From NCBI GenBank assembly GCA_902601475.1, contig CACKNK010000005.1, positions 1 to 64,000 of the forward strand: 64,000 bases of DNA. The letters run 5' to 3'. Made by a program: the position numbers and the translations under genes. Below the pieces are notes generated by a model. The model was not told the origin of the DNA. It saw only the letters and a list, made by a program, of their open reading frames with translations, and made no database searches. Within the stretch, counting starts at the first letter, position 1, and each line of letters opens with the position of its first letter. Shown one piece after another: positions 20,846 to 30,747 of the stretch. The stretch comes from an uncultured SAR86 cluster bacterium. GTDB lineage: Bacteria > Pseudomonadota > Gammaproteobacteria > Magnimaribacterales > D2472.

Positions 20846-21505
20846 ATGAAAACTGTAATAGCTCCTTCAATACTTTCTGCTAATTTTTCAAGGCTAGGAG
20901 AAGAAGTACGCTCAGTAATGAGTGCGGGTGCTGATTGGATTCATTTTGATGTCATGGATAACCACTATGTGCCTAATCTAACAATTGGACCATTGGTCTG
21001 TAAATCCTTGCGTGATGATGGAATTAAAGATTTTATTGATGTGCATTTAATGATAGAGCCAGTGGATGAACTGGCAAAATCTTTTGCAAACGCTGGTGCA
21101 GACCTAATCAGTTTTCATCCCGAAGCATCAAAGCATGTCTCAAGAACAATCAGCCTGATTAAAGATGCTGGATGTAAGGCAGGTCTAGCGCTTAATCCCG
21201 CTACACCTGTCAGTGTGCTTGAAAATATTATTGATGAATTAGACTTGGTATTGCTTATGAGTGTAAATCCTGGCTTCGGCGGGCAAAAATTTATTTCTCA
21301 TACACTTAATAAGATTAAAACCGTTCGTGACTTAATTAATGCATCAGGAAAGGATATTGATTTGGAAGTTGACGGCGGAATCAATCTTGACACAATAGCA
21401 GATGTTTATAATGCAGGGGCTAATGTTTTTGTTGCAGGCTCAGCAATATTTGGATCTGAAAACTATGAGGAAACAATCAACGATTTTAGAGATAAAATCT
21501 CTTAG
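20846..21505 (+). CDS. rpe: ribulose-phosphate 3-epimerase
   Basis: APSILSANFSRLGEEV, HFDVMDNHYVPNLTIGP, VNPGFGGQKFI, EVDGGIN. Confidence 0.96.
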   Translation: MKTVIAPSILSANFSRLGEEVRSVMSAGADWIHFDVMDNHYVPNLTIGPLVCKSLRDDGIKDFIDVHLMIEPVDELAKSFANAGADLISFHPEASKHVSRTISLIKDAGCKAGLALNPATPVSVLENIIDELDLVLLMSVNPGFGGQKFISHTLNKIKTVRDLINASGKDIDLEVDGGINLDTIADVYNAGANVFVAGSAIFGSENYEETINDFRDKIS

Positions 21506-21896
21506 CTTACTGATTCTGCTGTTTGGAAGCTTACCTCTTTTAGCTGTCGAAGCAGTTTTTATTGATACCAAAATTAACTTAGACCTAGAAATTGCTAATA
21601 CAGACAGTAAAAGAAAACGAGGGTTAATGTTCCGGGATCAACTGGACCAAAATCAAGGCATGATATTCATTTGGTCTGATTCTGATAAAAGATGCATGTG
21701 GATGAAAAATACCAGTATCCCACTAAGTGTTGCTTATCTCTCAAAGAGTGGGCATATCTTAGAAATTCATGACCTTAAGCCTTTTTCAGAGAAATCTGTT
21801 TGCTCAAATCAAAAGGCAAGAATGGCCCTTGAGATGAAACAAGGATGGTTTCAAAATAATAAAATAGGTGTGGGACGGCAACTTAAAATCAACTAA
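21465..21896 (+). CDS. DUF192 family secreted protein
   Basis: Hydrophobic N-terminus; RKRGLMFRDQLDQNQGMIFIW, CMWMKNTSIPLSVAYL; overlaps rpe 3' end; start approximate. Confidence 0.82.
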   Translation: MRKQSTILEIKSLSLLILLFGSLPLLAVEAVFIDTKINLDLEIANTDSKRKRGLMFRDQLDQNQGMIFIWSDSDKRCMWMKNTSIPLSVAYLSKSGHILEIHDLKPFSEKSVCSNQKARMALEMKQGWFQNNKIGVGRQLKIN

Positions 21897-21904
21897 CGAT
21901 AATG

Positions 21905-23368
21905 ATGGATAAGGAAAAATTCAGTGAGCTAGCTGTCGAGGGTTATACAGTTGTCCCCTTGAAGCAAAAAATTCAAACTCAATACCAAGATCCAGTTAGC
22001 CTCTTTAAAAAAGTAAGAAGCATTAAGGATAGCTTTTTGCTTGAATCCGTCGAGGGTGGAGATCAATGGGCTCAATATTCAATCATTGGGTTTGATTGCA
22101 GTGATTCCATTCAGGTTCACCATGATGAAATTAAGATAATTGAGGGGGGCCGAACAAAAAAAGTCACCTCATCTAAACCGCTTGATGTAATTGCTGATCA
22201 GATAAAAAAACAAAAGGCGCTGGAAGAAAAAAATATGCCAAGATTTTATGGCGGCTATGTAGGATTTTTTGCTTATGAAAGTTCAAAGTATGCTGAGAAA
22301 AAGATATTTGATCTTTCAGATAAATCATCGAAATTTGATGAACACATGCCTGAAATTTATCTGATAAAAGCTGAAAAATTAATCGTTTTTGATAATTTCA
22401 GTAAAACTGTTGAAGTCATTGTCAATGTAAATCCTCAACAAAAAAAATATGAAGATGCATTAAAGGATCTTGAACAATTAACTAAGTTGTTAAATGAAGA
22501 TGATCAACAAAGTTTTCAAGAGCTAAAAGAAGTTAAAAATAACTTTGCATTCAGTTCAAATTTTACTAAGGAAGATTATTTAAGTTCTGTAGAAAAAATT
22601 AAGTCGTATATAAAAGCTGGAGATGTGATGCAAGTTGTTTTGGCCCAAGACTTTTTTGCAGAATTTAAGCATGATCCTTTGGAATTGTATCGAGCAATTC
22701 GTAAACTTAATCCATCCCCGTATATGTATTATCTTAATTTTGGGGACTGTAATATTGTTGGTGCCTCTCCGGAAATATTGGTTAGATTGCAAGACGAGGA
22801 GGTTACTGTTAGACCAATCGCAGGAACCATTAAAAGGGGTAGTTCTGAGGAAGAAGATAAAATCTTAGCTGAAAAACTTATTAATGACCCCAAAGAAATA
22901 GCAGAACATTTGATGTTAATTGACCTAGGAAGGAATGATGTTGGTAAGGTAGCGCAATTTGGATCCGTCAAAGTTACAGAAAAAATGATCATCGAGAAGT
23001 TCTCCCACGTAATGCACATAACTTCAAATGTTGTAGGCAGATTAAAAGATGAGCTTACTTATTTGGATGCGATGAAGGCTTCGCTCCCAGCCGGAACCCT
23101 TTCTGGTGCTCCAAAGATAAGAGCCATGGAAATAATTCATGAGCTTGAACCCAGCTCACGCGGTATTTATGGTGGAGCAGTTGGTTATATTTCTTGGGAT
23201 GGCAATATGGATACAGCTATTGCTATAAGAACTGCAGTAATTAAGGATGGGCTTATTCATGTTGGTGCCGGGGCAGGTGTTGTAGCAGACTCTGTTCCAG
23301 AAAATGAGTGGCAAGAGTGTGTTCAAAAATCAAAAGTTTTTGCTGATGCTATGGAGATGCTAGATTGA
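21905..23368 (+). CDS. trpE: anthranilate synthase component I
   Basis: YIKAGDVMQVVLAQDF, PSPYMYYLNFGD, RPIAGTIKRG, SLPAGTLSGAPKIRAMEII. Confidence 0.96.
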   Translation: MDKEKFSELAVEGYTVVPLKQKIQTQYQDPVSLFKKVRSIKDSFLLESVEGGDQWAQYSIIGFDCSDSIQVHHDEIKIIEGGRTKKVTSSKPLDVIADQIKKQKALEEKNMPRFYGGYVGFFAYESSKYAEKKIFDLSDKSSKFDEHMPEIYLIKAEKLIVFDNFSKTVEVIVNVNPQQKKYEDALKDLEQLTKLLNEDDQQSFQELKEVKNNFAFSSNFTKEDYLSSVEKIKSYIKAGDVMQVVLAQDFFAEFKHDPLELYRAIRKLNPSPYMYYLNFGDCNIVGASPEILVRLQDEEVTVRPIAGTIKRGSSEEEDKILAEKLINDPKEIAEHLMLIDLGRNDVGKVAQFGSVKVTEKMIIEKFSHVMHITSNVVGRLKDELTYLDAMKASLPAGTLSGAPKIRAMEIIHELEPSSRGIYGGAVGYISWDGNMDTAIAIRTAVIKDGLIHVGAGAGVVADSVPENEWQECVQKSKVFADAMEMLD

Positions 23369-23928
23369 TTTTAGTCATTGATAATTACGATTCATTTACT
23401 TTTAACCTTGTCCACTACATTAGTAACTATGACAAGAGCATAAAGGTCATTAGGAATGATGAAATGGATGCTGGTGAAGCCCTTGATCTCAATCCCACAA
23501 AGATAGTTATTTCACCTGGTCCATGTACTCCCAATGAAGCCGGTATTTCAGTAGAGGTTATAAGACAGTCTGATGTACCTTTGTTAGGAGTATGTTTAGG
23601 GCATCAATCAATTGGATCAGCTTTTGGTGGGAATATTGTAGAAGCACCTGAAATTTTCCATGGGAAAAAGTCTTTGGTTCAGCATAATGAGAGCAAATTA
23701 TTTTCTGGCATTAAAAATAGTTTTGAGGTTGTGAGATACCATAGTTTGATTATTGAGCATGACACTCTGCCAAGTGAGTTACAAATTACATCATGGGTTG
23801 ATGGCCATGAAGATTTAATTATGAGTGTGGAACATAAATCAAGACCAATCTATGGAATCCAATTTCATCCCGAGTCTATCGAAACTGATCAGGGAATGGA
23901 TTTGATCCAAAACTTTATGGAGATTTAG
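23365..23928 (+). CDS. trpG: anthranilate synthase component II (glutamine amidotransferase)
   Basis: ILVIDNYDSFTFNLV, VISPGPCTPNEAG, LLGVCLGHQSI, QFHPESI. Confidence 0.96.
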   Translation: MILVIDNYDSFTFNLVHYISNYDKSIKVIRNDEMDAGEALDLNPTKIVISPGPCTPNEAGISVEVIRQSDVPLLGVCLGHQSIGSAFGGNIVEAPEIFHGKKSLVQHNESKLFSGIKNSFEVVRYHSLIIEHDTLPSELQITSWVDGHEDLIMSVEHKSRPIYGIQFHPESIETDQGMDLIQNFMEI

Positions 23929-24938
23929 TGAGAGAAATTATAAAAAAACTTGAAGAGCGCATTGATCTTGATAATCAAATTATGACTGATGCTGTAAATC
24001 AAATCATGAGTGGCGAAGTTGAGGATCCCATGATTGAAGATTTTCTTATTAAGCTTAATGCAAAGGGTATAACTGAAAGTGAGATAAGTTCAGCGGCTCA
24101 AGTAATGCGAAGCAAGTCTCTTTCAATCGATTTAGGCAACGGGGCTCATGTTGATACATGTGGCACCGGAGGAACAGGCCTAAATATTTTTAATTGTTCA
24201 ACTGCTGCATCTTTTGTAGCAGCTGCTGGGGGAGCTCAAATTACTAAGCACGGCAACAAAGGAGTTTCCAGCAAGTCAGGCAGCGCAGATTTATTAATGA
24301 TTGCTGGAGCTAACATCAATCACGATCGCAATCATCTAAAAGAAATTCTTAACGAAGTAGGGTTTATATTTTTATTTGCTCCTTTACATCATCAAGCAAT
24401 GAAATTCGTTATGCCAGCCAGACAACGTATTGGCAAGAAAACTATCTTCAACTTATTAGGTCCTCACACCAATCCTTGCAATGCTAAAAGGCAAATATTA
24501 GGTGTTTACGATAAAGGGCTTTTAAAAACTTTTGGCAATGTTTCAAATTTACTGAAGATGCATCACGTGTTGGTAGTCCATGGGAATGACGGTTTGGATG
24601 AAATATCCATTACCGATAAGACATTCGTAACTGAACTTAAGGACGGAAATCTTAATCAATTTGAGATTCAGCCAGAAGACTTTGGATTGAGTAGAGCAAA
24701 CATAACAGCCCTTAAAGCAGAGACACCCGAGGAAAGCTTGGAATTAATTAATGCTGCTTTTGAAGGCAAAGAATCACCTGTTCAGGACATGATATCTCTT
24801 AACGCAGGAGCATCTTTGTATCTAAGTTCAGCATCAAACTCAATAAAAGATGGTGTCAGTCTTGCTAAAGAGTTATTAAATAATGGTAAAGCGAAACAAA
24901 CCTTTAGTTCGTATATTGAAATGACAAATTCGCTATGA
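23928..24938 (+). CDS. trpD: anthranilate phosphoribosyltransferase (GTG start)
   Basis: HVDTCGTGGTGLNIFNCSTAASFVAAAGG, KHGNKGVSSKSGSAD, LLGPHTNP. Confidence 0.96.
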   Translation: MREIIKKLEERIDLDNQIMTDAVNQIMSGEVEDPMIEDFLIKLNAKGITESEISSAAQVMRSKSLSIDLGNGAHVDTCGTGGTGLNIFNCSTAASFVAAAGGAQITKHGNKGVSSKSGSADLLMIAGANINHDRNHLKEILNEVGFIFLFAPLHHQAMKFVMPARQRIGKKTIFNLLGPHTNPCNAKRQILGVYDKGLLKTFGNVSNLLKMHHVLVVHGNDGLDEISITDKTFVTELKDGNLNQFEIQPEDFGLSRANITALKAETPEESLELINAAFEGKESPVQDMISLNAGASLYLSSASNSIKDGVSLAKELLNNGKAKQTFSSYIEMTNSL

Positions 24939-25687
24939 ATATTTTAGATAAAATAATAAATGCAAAAAAATTGCGCCTAGATGAATTAAAAAAGAATGCT
25001 TCCCTTGACGAAATAAAACAAAAAGCAATCAGCCTTGTAAATAAACCTTCTTCATTCAGACATTCATTGCTGTCATCAAATCTATCGATCATAGCTGAAA
25101 TTAAGCAAGCTTCACCAAGCGCAGGGATTATAGATAATAATTTTGATCCAGAAAGACAAGCTATTCATTATGAGAATATTGGTGCCACTGCGATTTCTGT
25201 TTTAACTGAGGAAGACTTCTTCTTAGGTTCAGCAGAACATTTGCAGAAAGTTAAACAAAAATCGAGTCTGCCAATACTGAGAAAAGATTTTATTATTCAT
25301 GAGTATCAAATTTACGAAGCCAGGATCCTAGATGCCGATTGTATTTTATTAATTGCTTCAATCTTAAATGATGATCAGATTACTCATTTTATCGATGTTG
25401 CTAGATCTCTTAACTTAGATTGCCTCATGGAGGTTCATGATCAAGATGAGCTCAATAGGATTGAATCAATTAAGGATGTAATCATTGGAGTCAATAATAG
25501 AAACTTGAAAACATTTGAGGTAGACCTCAGCTTATCAGTAAAACTTAAAAATTCTTATCGGGGCGACAATCCATTTGTTGCTGAATCAGGAATTAAATCA
25601 CAAGAAGATTTAGATTATCTTATGAAAAACGGGATAAATAATTTCTTAATCGGCGAAAGCCTTATGAGAAAAAATATTCAAATATGA
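24935..25687 (+). CDS. trpC: indole-3-glycerol phosphate synthase
   Basis: IIAEIKQASPSAGII, ISVLTEEDFFLGS, LRKDFIIHEYQIYEAR, NNRNLKTFEVD. Confidence 0.96.
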   Translation: MNILDKIINAKKLRLDELKKNASLDEIKQKAISLVNKPSSFRHSLLSSNLSIIAEIKQASPSAGIIDNNFDPERQAIHYENIGATAISVLTEEDFFLGSAEHLQKVKQKSSLPILRKDFIIHEYQIYEARILDADCILLIASILNDDQITHFIDVARSLNLDCLMEVHDQDELNRIESIKDVIIGVNNRNLKTFEVDLSLSVKLKNSYRGDNPFVAESGIKSQEDLDYLMKNGINNFLIGESLMRKNIQI

Positions 25688-26304
25688 GCGCTTGTTGAGG
25701 TCATGACCTTGGCAGTCATGCTCATGAATTTTTTTGTATAGTCTTTAAGTTCCTCGCCACCACTCTCGGAAGCCTCATTCGCATGTTGATCTTCATCAGC
25801 TCTCATTGTTTCAAGAATTTTTATAGTTTTTTTATCCTCTTGGGATATTTTTTCAAGATGTTTTTCTAAGTGTTTGACTACTTGTTTTTCAGTTTCTTCA
25901 ACAAAACCTAAACTGGTTTGTTTGCCAAGACTGCCAAATATTGCTCCTAAAGCAAAGGATCCTGCATACCAAATTGGATTTAATAACGAGCCATTACCAC
26001 CAAGCTCATCGAGTCTTTTTTTGCACCAAATTAAATGATCTGTTTCTTCAAGACCTGCATTTATAAGATGTTCCTTGACTTCATTATCCTCACAAACCAT
26101 AGCTTGCCCACGATACAGGGCTTGAGCAGCAACCTCACCGGCAAGATTCACTCTCATCAGCTGAATCGATAAATCTTTTTCCTCTTGAGTAAGATTTTCA
26201 GGGGATTCCTCAGCAGGATAGCCTCTGGAAGTTCCCGATTTCTTATTTGAAAGAGTTTTTAATGCAATATCAAATTCATTGATTATGTTATCTATGAAAC
26301 TCAT
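25678..26304 (-). CDS. coq7: 2-polyprenyl-3-methyl-6-methoxy-1,4-benzoquinone monooxygenase, COQ7 family
   Basis: MRVNLAGEVAAQALYRGQA, EETDHLIWC, LNPIWYAGSFALG, MRADEDQHA di-iron motifs. Confidence 0.93.
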   Translation of the reverse strand: MSFIDNIINEFDIALKTLSNKKSGTSRGYPAEESPENLTQEEKDLSIQLMRVNLAGEVAAQALYRGQAMVCEDNEVKEHLINAGLEETDHLIWCKKRLDELGGNGSLLNPIWYAGSFALGAIFGSLGKQTSLGFVEETEKQVVKHLEKHLEKISQEDKKTIKILETMRADEDQHANEASESGGEELKDYTKKFMSMTAKVMTSTSAHI

Positions 26305-27572
26305 TAACTAATTCCTTTATTTCCAATATCTTTTCTATTAACTGCGCCTTCAAAAGAAATTTCAGAAACGAGATTATAAGCATTTTTTTGAGCAGTAGCT
26401 AAATCAGCTCCGGTCCCAGTTGCGCAAAAAACTCTTCCACCTGAGGTCACAAGTTGATTATCTTGAATTTTAGTACCTGCATGGAACAGCTTTACATCAT
26501 CTTCAGAGTGATTATTTATTATCACCTCTTTATCAGTTTCATAATTTCCTGGATAACCCTCTGACGCAATAACCACACCACAAGCATGATTACTAGACCA
26601 GCGAACTTGATGAGAGCCCAGAGTATTATTAATCGCTGCTAGACAAAGTTCTACTAGGCTGGATTCTAGTCTCATCATTATTGGTTGCGTTTCCGGATCA
26701 CCAAACCTGCAATTGAACTCAAGAACATTGATCTCATCATCTTTTATCATTAAGCCAGCATATAAAAATCCCAGATAAGATGAACCCTCAGCAATCAAGC
26801 CTTTAACAGTTGGGCTCATTACCTCATCCATGATTTTTTTATGAAGCTCATCCGTTACTATCGGGGCTGGTGAGTATGCACCCATACCTCCAGTATTAGG
26901 GCCCTTGTCCCCATCATAGGCTGCTTTGTGGTCTTGACTGGTTGCCAATGGAATAATTTCCTCACCACTAACTACAGCAATAAAACTTGCTTCTTCACCT
27001 TCAAGAAAATCTTCAATAACTACTTTGTTGCCAGCACTACCAAAAGCATTATCAACAAAAATTTCTTCCAATGCTTTTTTCCCTTCTGATATCGTTTGAC
27101 AGATCAGAACTCCCTTACCAGCAGCAAGCCCGTCAGCTTTTATCACAGTTGGAAAACTTATATCTTTTAAATGATCCAAAGCACTTTCAATATCATTAAA
27201 AGTTGCATAATTCGCAGTAGGTATTTTGTACTTTTTAAAAAACTCTTTTGAGAAAGCCTTGGATCCCTCTAACCTAGAAGCTTTTGCAGAGGGTCCAAAA
27301 ACATTTATATTTTTCAATTGAAGGTCATCCACTATGCCATCAACCAAGGGTTGTTCAGGACCAATTATCACAAGGTCAATCCCGTTTTGATTACATATGT
27401 TTGCAATCGAATCAGCATTCTTGATATCAATCTTCAGATTTTCAATTCCCTGATCCAACGAGGTGCCTCCATTACCAGGAGCTACAAAAACCTTATTTAC
27501 ATTTTGATCTTGAGCACATTTCCAAGCAAGTGCATGCTCTCGACCACCACTACCTATGATTAAGATATTCAA
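26304..27572 (-). CDS. purD: phosphoribosylamine-glycine ligase
   Basis: ILIIGSGGREHALAWK, VIGPEQPLVDGIVD, VIKADGLAAGKGV, RFGDPETQ. Confidence 0.97.
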   Translation of the reverse strand: MNILIIGSGGREHALAWKCAQDQNVNKVFVAPGNGGTSLDQGIENLKIDIKNADSIANICNQNGIDLVIIGPEQPLVDGIVDDLQLKNINVFGPSAKASRLEGSKAFSKEFFKKYKIPTANYATFNDIESALDHLKDISFPTVIKADGLAAGKGVLICQTISEGKKALEEIFVDNAFGSAGNKVVIEDFLEGEEASFIAVVSGEEIIPLATSQDHKAAYDGDKGPNTGGMGAYSPAPIVTDELHKKIMDEVMSPTVKGLIAEGSSYLGFLYAGLMIKDDEINVLEFNCRFGDPETQPIMMRLESSLVELCLAAINNTLGSHQVRWSSNHACGVVIASEGYPGNYETDKEVIINNHSEDDVKLFHAGTKIQDNQLVTSGGRVFCATGTGADLATAQKNAYNLVSEISFEGAVNRKDIGNKGIS

Positions 27573-27573
27573 A

Positions 27574-29103
27574 CTAGTGCCTAAAGTGCCTCATGCCTGT
27601 AAAGACCATTGCAAGATTATGTTCATTAGCAGCCTCAATCACCTCATCATCTCTCATAGATCCACCCGGTTGAATAATCGCAGTAATACCAACTTTTGCT
27701 GCTTGATCAATTCCATCTCTAAATGGAAAAAAGGCATCCGATGCCATTGCTGAGTTTTTCGCATCTAGGTTTTCTTGGTTGGCTTTAAGTGAGGCTATTT
27801 CAGTGCTGATAACACGACTCATTTGTCCAGCACCAATGCCAATGGTTTGATCATCTTTAGCAAATACTATGGCATTTGACTTTACAAACTTCGCAACCTT
27901 CCAAGCAAATAAAAGATCATTGAGCTCATCTTCAGTTGGAACTCGTTTTGTGACAACTTTTATTTCTTGTTTTTTAAGTATTCCATCATCATTTGATTGC
28001 CATAAAATCCCACCTGAAATTTTTTTGAGAGTGCCTGGATATGGATCCTCTGTTTTGAGACTTGCCTTAAGAACTCTTACATTAGGCTTTGATTCAAAGG
28101 CTTTTAAAGCACCATCTTCATAATCAGTAGCAACTATAATTTCTAAAAATTGGTTTTCGATTATTGTCTTTGCGACTTGTTGAGTTAATTGATCATTAAC
28201 AGCAATAACACCTCCAAATGCTGAAGTTGGATCTGTTTGAAAGGCCTTAAGATAGGCTTCATGAATATTGTCTGAGCTACCAACACCACATGGGTTTGCA
28301 TGTTTGACGATTACACATGATGGCCCATCAAATTCTTTCACACATTCCCAAGCTGCATCAGCATCTACCATATTGTTATAAGATAAAGGCTTGCCTTGAA
28401 TGATGTCACAATTGGCAATCTGCAAACTCTCCAAGGAGTTAAATTTATAGAGTAGGGCTTCCTGATGTGGATTTTCTCCATACCGAAGTTTTGTAGCAGG
28501 ACTTAATCCATCTGAATTTAATAACTGAACATCAGAAGATGAATTTAAATAGTTACTTATTGCACCATCATATTGCGCCATATTTTCAAACACCCTTGCA
28601 GCACACAATTTTCTGAAATCCAGATCTACAGAATTATTCTTTAGCTTGAGCAAAAAATCTTCGTATTGAGAAGGGTCGGATAATACGACGACGTCTTTAA
28701 AATTTTTGGCAGCCGCTCTAATCATTGCAGGACCTCCAATATCAATATTCTCTATAGCTTCTTCAAAAGTCGCACCACCCTTAACGGTATTGATAAATGG
28801 ATATAGGTTGACAACAACAAGATCAATGGGAGGGTAACCCATGGATTCAAGCTCCTCTAAATGCACGTCTCTATTTGCAAGAATACCAGCATGAATTTTT
28901 GGATGCAGGGTTTTAACTCTTCCGTTCATCATCTCAGGATGACCCGTGAAGTCACTAACCTCTTGGACTTCGCAACCTATGGATTTAAGGTATTTGAAAG
29001 TACCGCCACTAGAAATAATTTTTACATCATTTGCAATTAATTCTTTGGCCAATGCATCTAAACCAGATTTGTCGGAAACACTGATCAAAGCAGTTTTAAT
29101 CAT
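27574..29103 (-). CDS. purH: bifunctional AICAR formyltransferase/IMP cyclohydrolase
   Basis: ALISVSDKSGLDALAKEL, GGRVKTLHPKIHAGIL-type motif, KHANPCGVG, AFFPFRDGID. Confidence 0.97.
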   Translation of the reverse strand: MIKTALISVSDKSGLDALAKELIANDVKIISSGGTFKYLKSIGCEVQEVSDFTGHPEMMNGRVKTLHPKIHAGILANRDVHLEELESMGYPPIDLVVVNLYPFINTVKGGATFEEAIENIDIGGPAMIRAAAKNFKDVVVLSDPSQYEDFLLKLKNNSVDLDFRKLCAARVFENMAQYDGAISNYLNSSSDVQLLNSDGLSPATKLRYGENPHQEALLYKFNSLESLQIANCDIIQGKPLSYNNMVDADAAWECVKEFDGPSCVIVKHANPCGVGSSDNIHEAYLKAFQTDPTSAFGGVIAVNDQLTQQVAKTIIENQFLEIIVATDYEDGALKAFESKPNVRVLKASLKTEDPYPGTLKKISGGILWQSNDDGILKKQEIKVVTKRVPTEDELNDLLFAWKVAKFVKSNAIVFAKDDQTIGIGAGQMSRVISTEIASLKANQENLDAKNSAMASDAFFPFRDGIDQAAKVGITAIIQPGGSMRDDEVIEAANEHNLAMVFTGMRHFRH

Positions 29104-29108
29104 AAATT

Positions 29109-29372
29109 TTAGGATTTGATTTTGTACTTCAGCAATTTCTTTCTAAGGGTTGCTCGATTCAAGCCGAGTATTTTAGCAGCACGCGATTGATTATTATTTG
29201 TATATTTCATTGTTGCTATAAGTAATTCAGGTTCAACTTCACCCATCACTAAATCGTATACACCCATAGGCTCAACAGAATTTAGTTCTCTGTAATATCG
29301 CTTCATAGCTTTTCTTACTTGTTCGCTAAGCGGTTTTTTGGTTTGTGGGTTGAGAGATTTTTTCTTTATCAC
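29109..29372 (-). CDS. fis: Fis family DNA-binding regulator
   Basis: YYRELNSVEPMGVYDLVMGEVEPELLIATMKYTNNNQSRAAKILGLNRATLRKKLLKY; upstream of purH. Confidence 0.93.
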   Translation of the reverse strand: MIKKKSLNPQTKKPLSEQVRKAMKRYYRELNSVEPMGVYDLVMGEVEPELLIATMKYTNNNQSRAAKILGLNRATLRKKLLKYKIKS

Positions 29373-29427
29373 GATATAAATTTACTGAGCAGTAAGTTTA
29401 CTATTGATTAAAAAATGCTCAACCCAA

Positions 29428-29991
29428 TTATGTATTTATTTTGGTATTTTTTTCATCCCCAATTTTGATTAGAGAAATTTTTCCATTAGAAACTTTTATT
29501 TTTGTAAGAGATCCATTATCAGGATACATACTCAAAAGTATGGGATGATTTTTTATATAACCAACAACCACATTAATTACCATAAAGTGAGAGAAAATTA
29601 TTGAATTTGATTTGATATTTTTGAGTTTTTTTATAATTCTTGATCTCCATTCTTTAACGTCCTCAGGCAACATTGCAATATCCATATTCATCATGGATTT
29701 TAACCATTCCATTCTTCTTTCAAGCTTTATATTTGAGGCAGGTATTTCAGAAAATGCATCATCTATTTTGATCTCGCTTTTCCAATCCAATGAAGTAGGT
29801 TGGGCTGTCTCAATTGCTCTTTTTTTTGGGCTTGAGATTAACTGAAAATTTTGGCTTGTAAAAGATTCAAGATTTTCTTTTACTGCCTCGGCTTGGCTTT
29901 TGCCAAGATTAGATAATCCTGGATCTGGGTCATCACCCCAACTAGATGCTGCTTCACCATGACGTATTAAGATTATTTCTACTTCAGCCAT
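29428..29991 (-). CDS. histidine phosphatase family protein (SixA-like)
   Basis: LIRHGEAASSWGDDPDPGLSNLGKSQA; SSPKKRAIETAQP. Confidence 0.88.
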   Translation of the reverse strand: MAEVEIILIRHGEAASSWGDDPDPGLSNLGKSQAEAVKENLESFTSQNFQLISSPKKRAIETAQPTSLDWKSEIKIDDAFSEIPASNIKLERRMEWLKSMMNMDIAMLPEDVKEWRSRIIKKLKNIKSNSIIFSHFMVINVVVGYIKNHPILLSMYPDNGSLTKIKVSNGKISLIKIGDEKNTKINT

Positions 29992-30018
29992 AAATTTTCT
30001 ATGAATTATAATGCCATA

Positions 30019-30744
30019 ATGAGAATCCCTAGATTTTATTGTCCAGATATATCATCGGATGTTTTAGAAATTCATGATCAGAAAATTATCCATCATTTAA
30101 TCAAGGTATTAAGGGCTCGACAGGGTCATCGTGTTGTCTTGTTTGATGGCAATGGAAAAACGTTTGAATGTGAAATAAAAGAAATAGAAAAAAATAAGAT
30201 CAAGTTAGATCTTTTAGATTCTCATACCTCAAAAAAGAAGAACATTATTACTTTTAATTTCTTTCTTCCTATTCTTAAACGCGAAAGCTTGATTTCTGTT
30301 GCCTCAAAGTTAGCTGAGCTTGGCGTTGATAAGATTTCACTGTATTTACCTGATAAGGTCGATCAATCGATGGCAAAAAAAGACTTTAATAAATTAACTG
30401 AAAAGGTAACCGAAACGCTCATCCTTGCTTGCTCACAATCTGGCAATAACTTTATCCCCGAGCTTAAATTTTTCAATAATCTTAAAGAGGCTCTTGATGC
30501 TAAGGATGGAAGAATCGTTATGTTAGATACCCTTCCAGATGCAGCTCCCTTGAACGCTTATAACCCCTTGCAAAATGAAAGGAGTGTTTCAATAGTGACA
30601 GGATGTGAATCAGGTTACAGCGATGCTGAGAGAAAGCTATTTAAAAAAGATGATGTTTATTATTTAAGAACAAACATCCTTAGAGCGGAAACTGTACCTG
30701 TTACAATTCTGCCAATGTTAAAACTCATTTATAAAGATATATAA
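30019..30744 (+). CDS. rsmE: 16S rRNA (uracil1498-N3)-methyltransferase
   Basis: IPRFYC, HHLIKVLRARQGHRVVLFDGNG, TGCESGYSDAERKLF, LRAETVPVTILPM. Confidence 0.92.
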   Translation: MRIPRFYCPDISSDVLEIHDQKIIHHLIKVLRARQGHRVVLFDGNGKTFECEIKEIEKNKIKLDLLDSHTSKKKNIITFNFFLPILKRESLISVASKLAELGVDKISLYLPDKVDQSMAKKDFNKLTEKVTETLILACSQSGNNFIPELKFFNNLKEALDAKDGRIVMLDTLPDAAPLNAYNPLQNERSVSIVTGCESGYSDAERKLFKKDDVYYLRTNILRAETVPVTILPMLKLIYKDI

Positions 30745-30747
30745 AAA

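Noticed and set aside
22580-23019. Several ORFs overlapping trpE on both strands
   Set aside because: Overlap the conserved trpE frame and show no recognisable domains.
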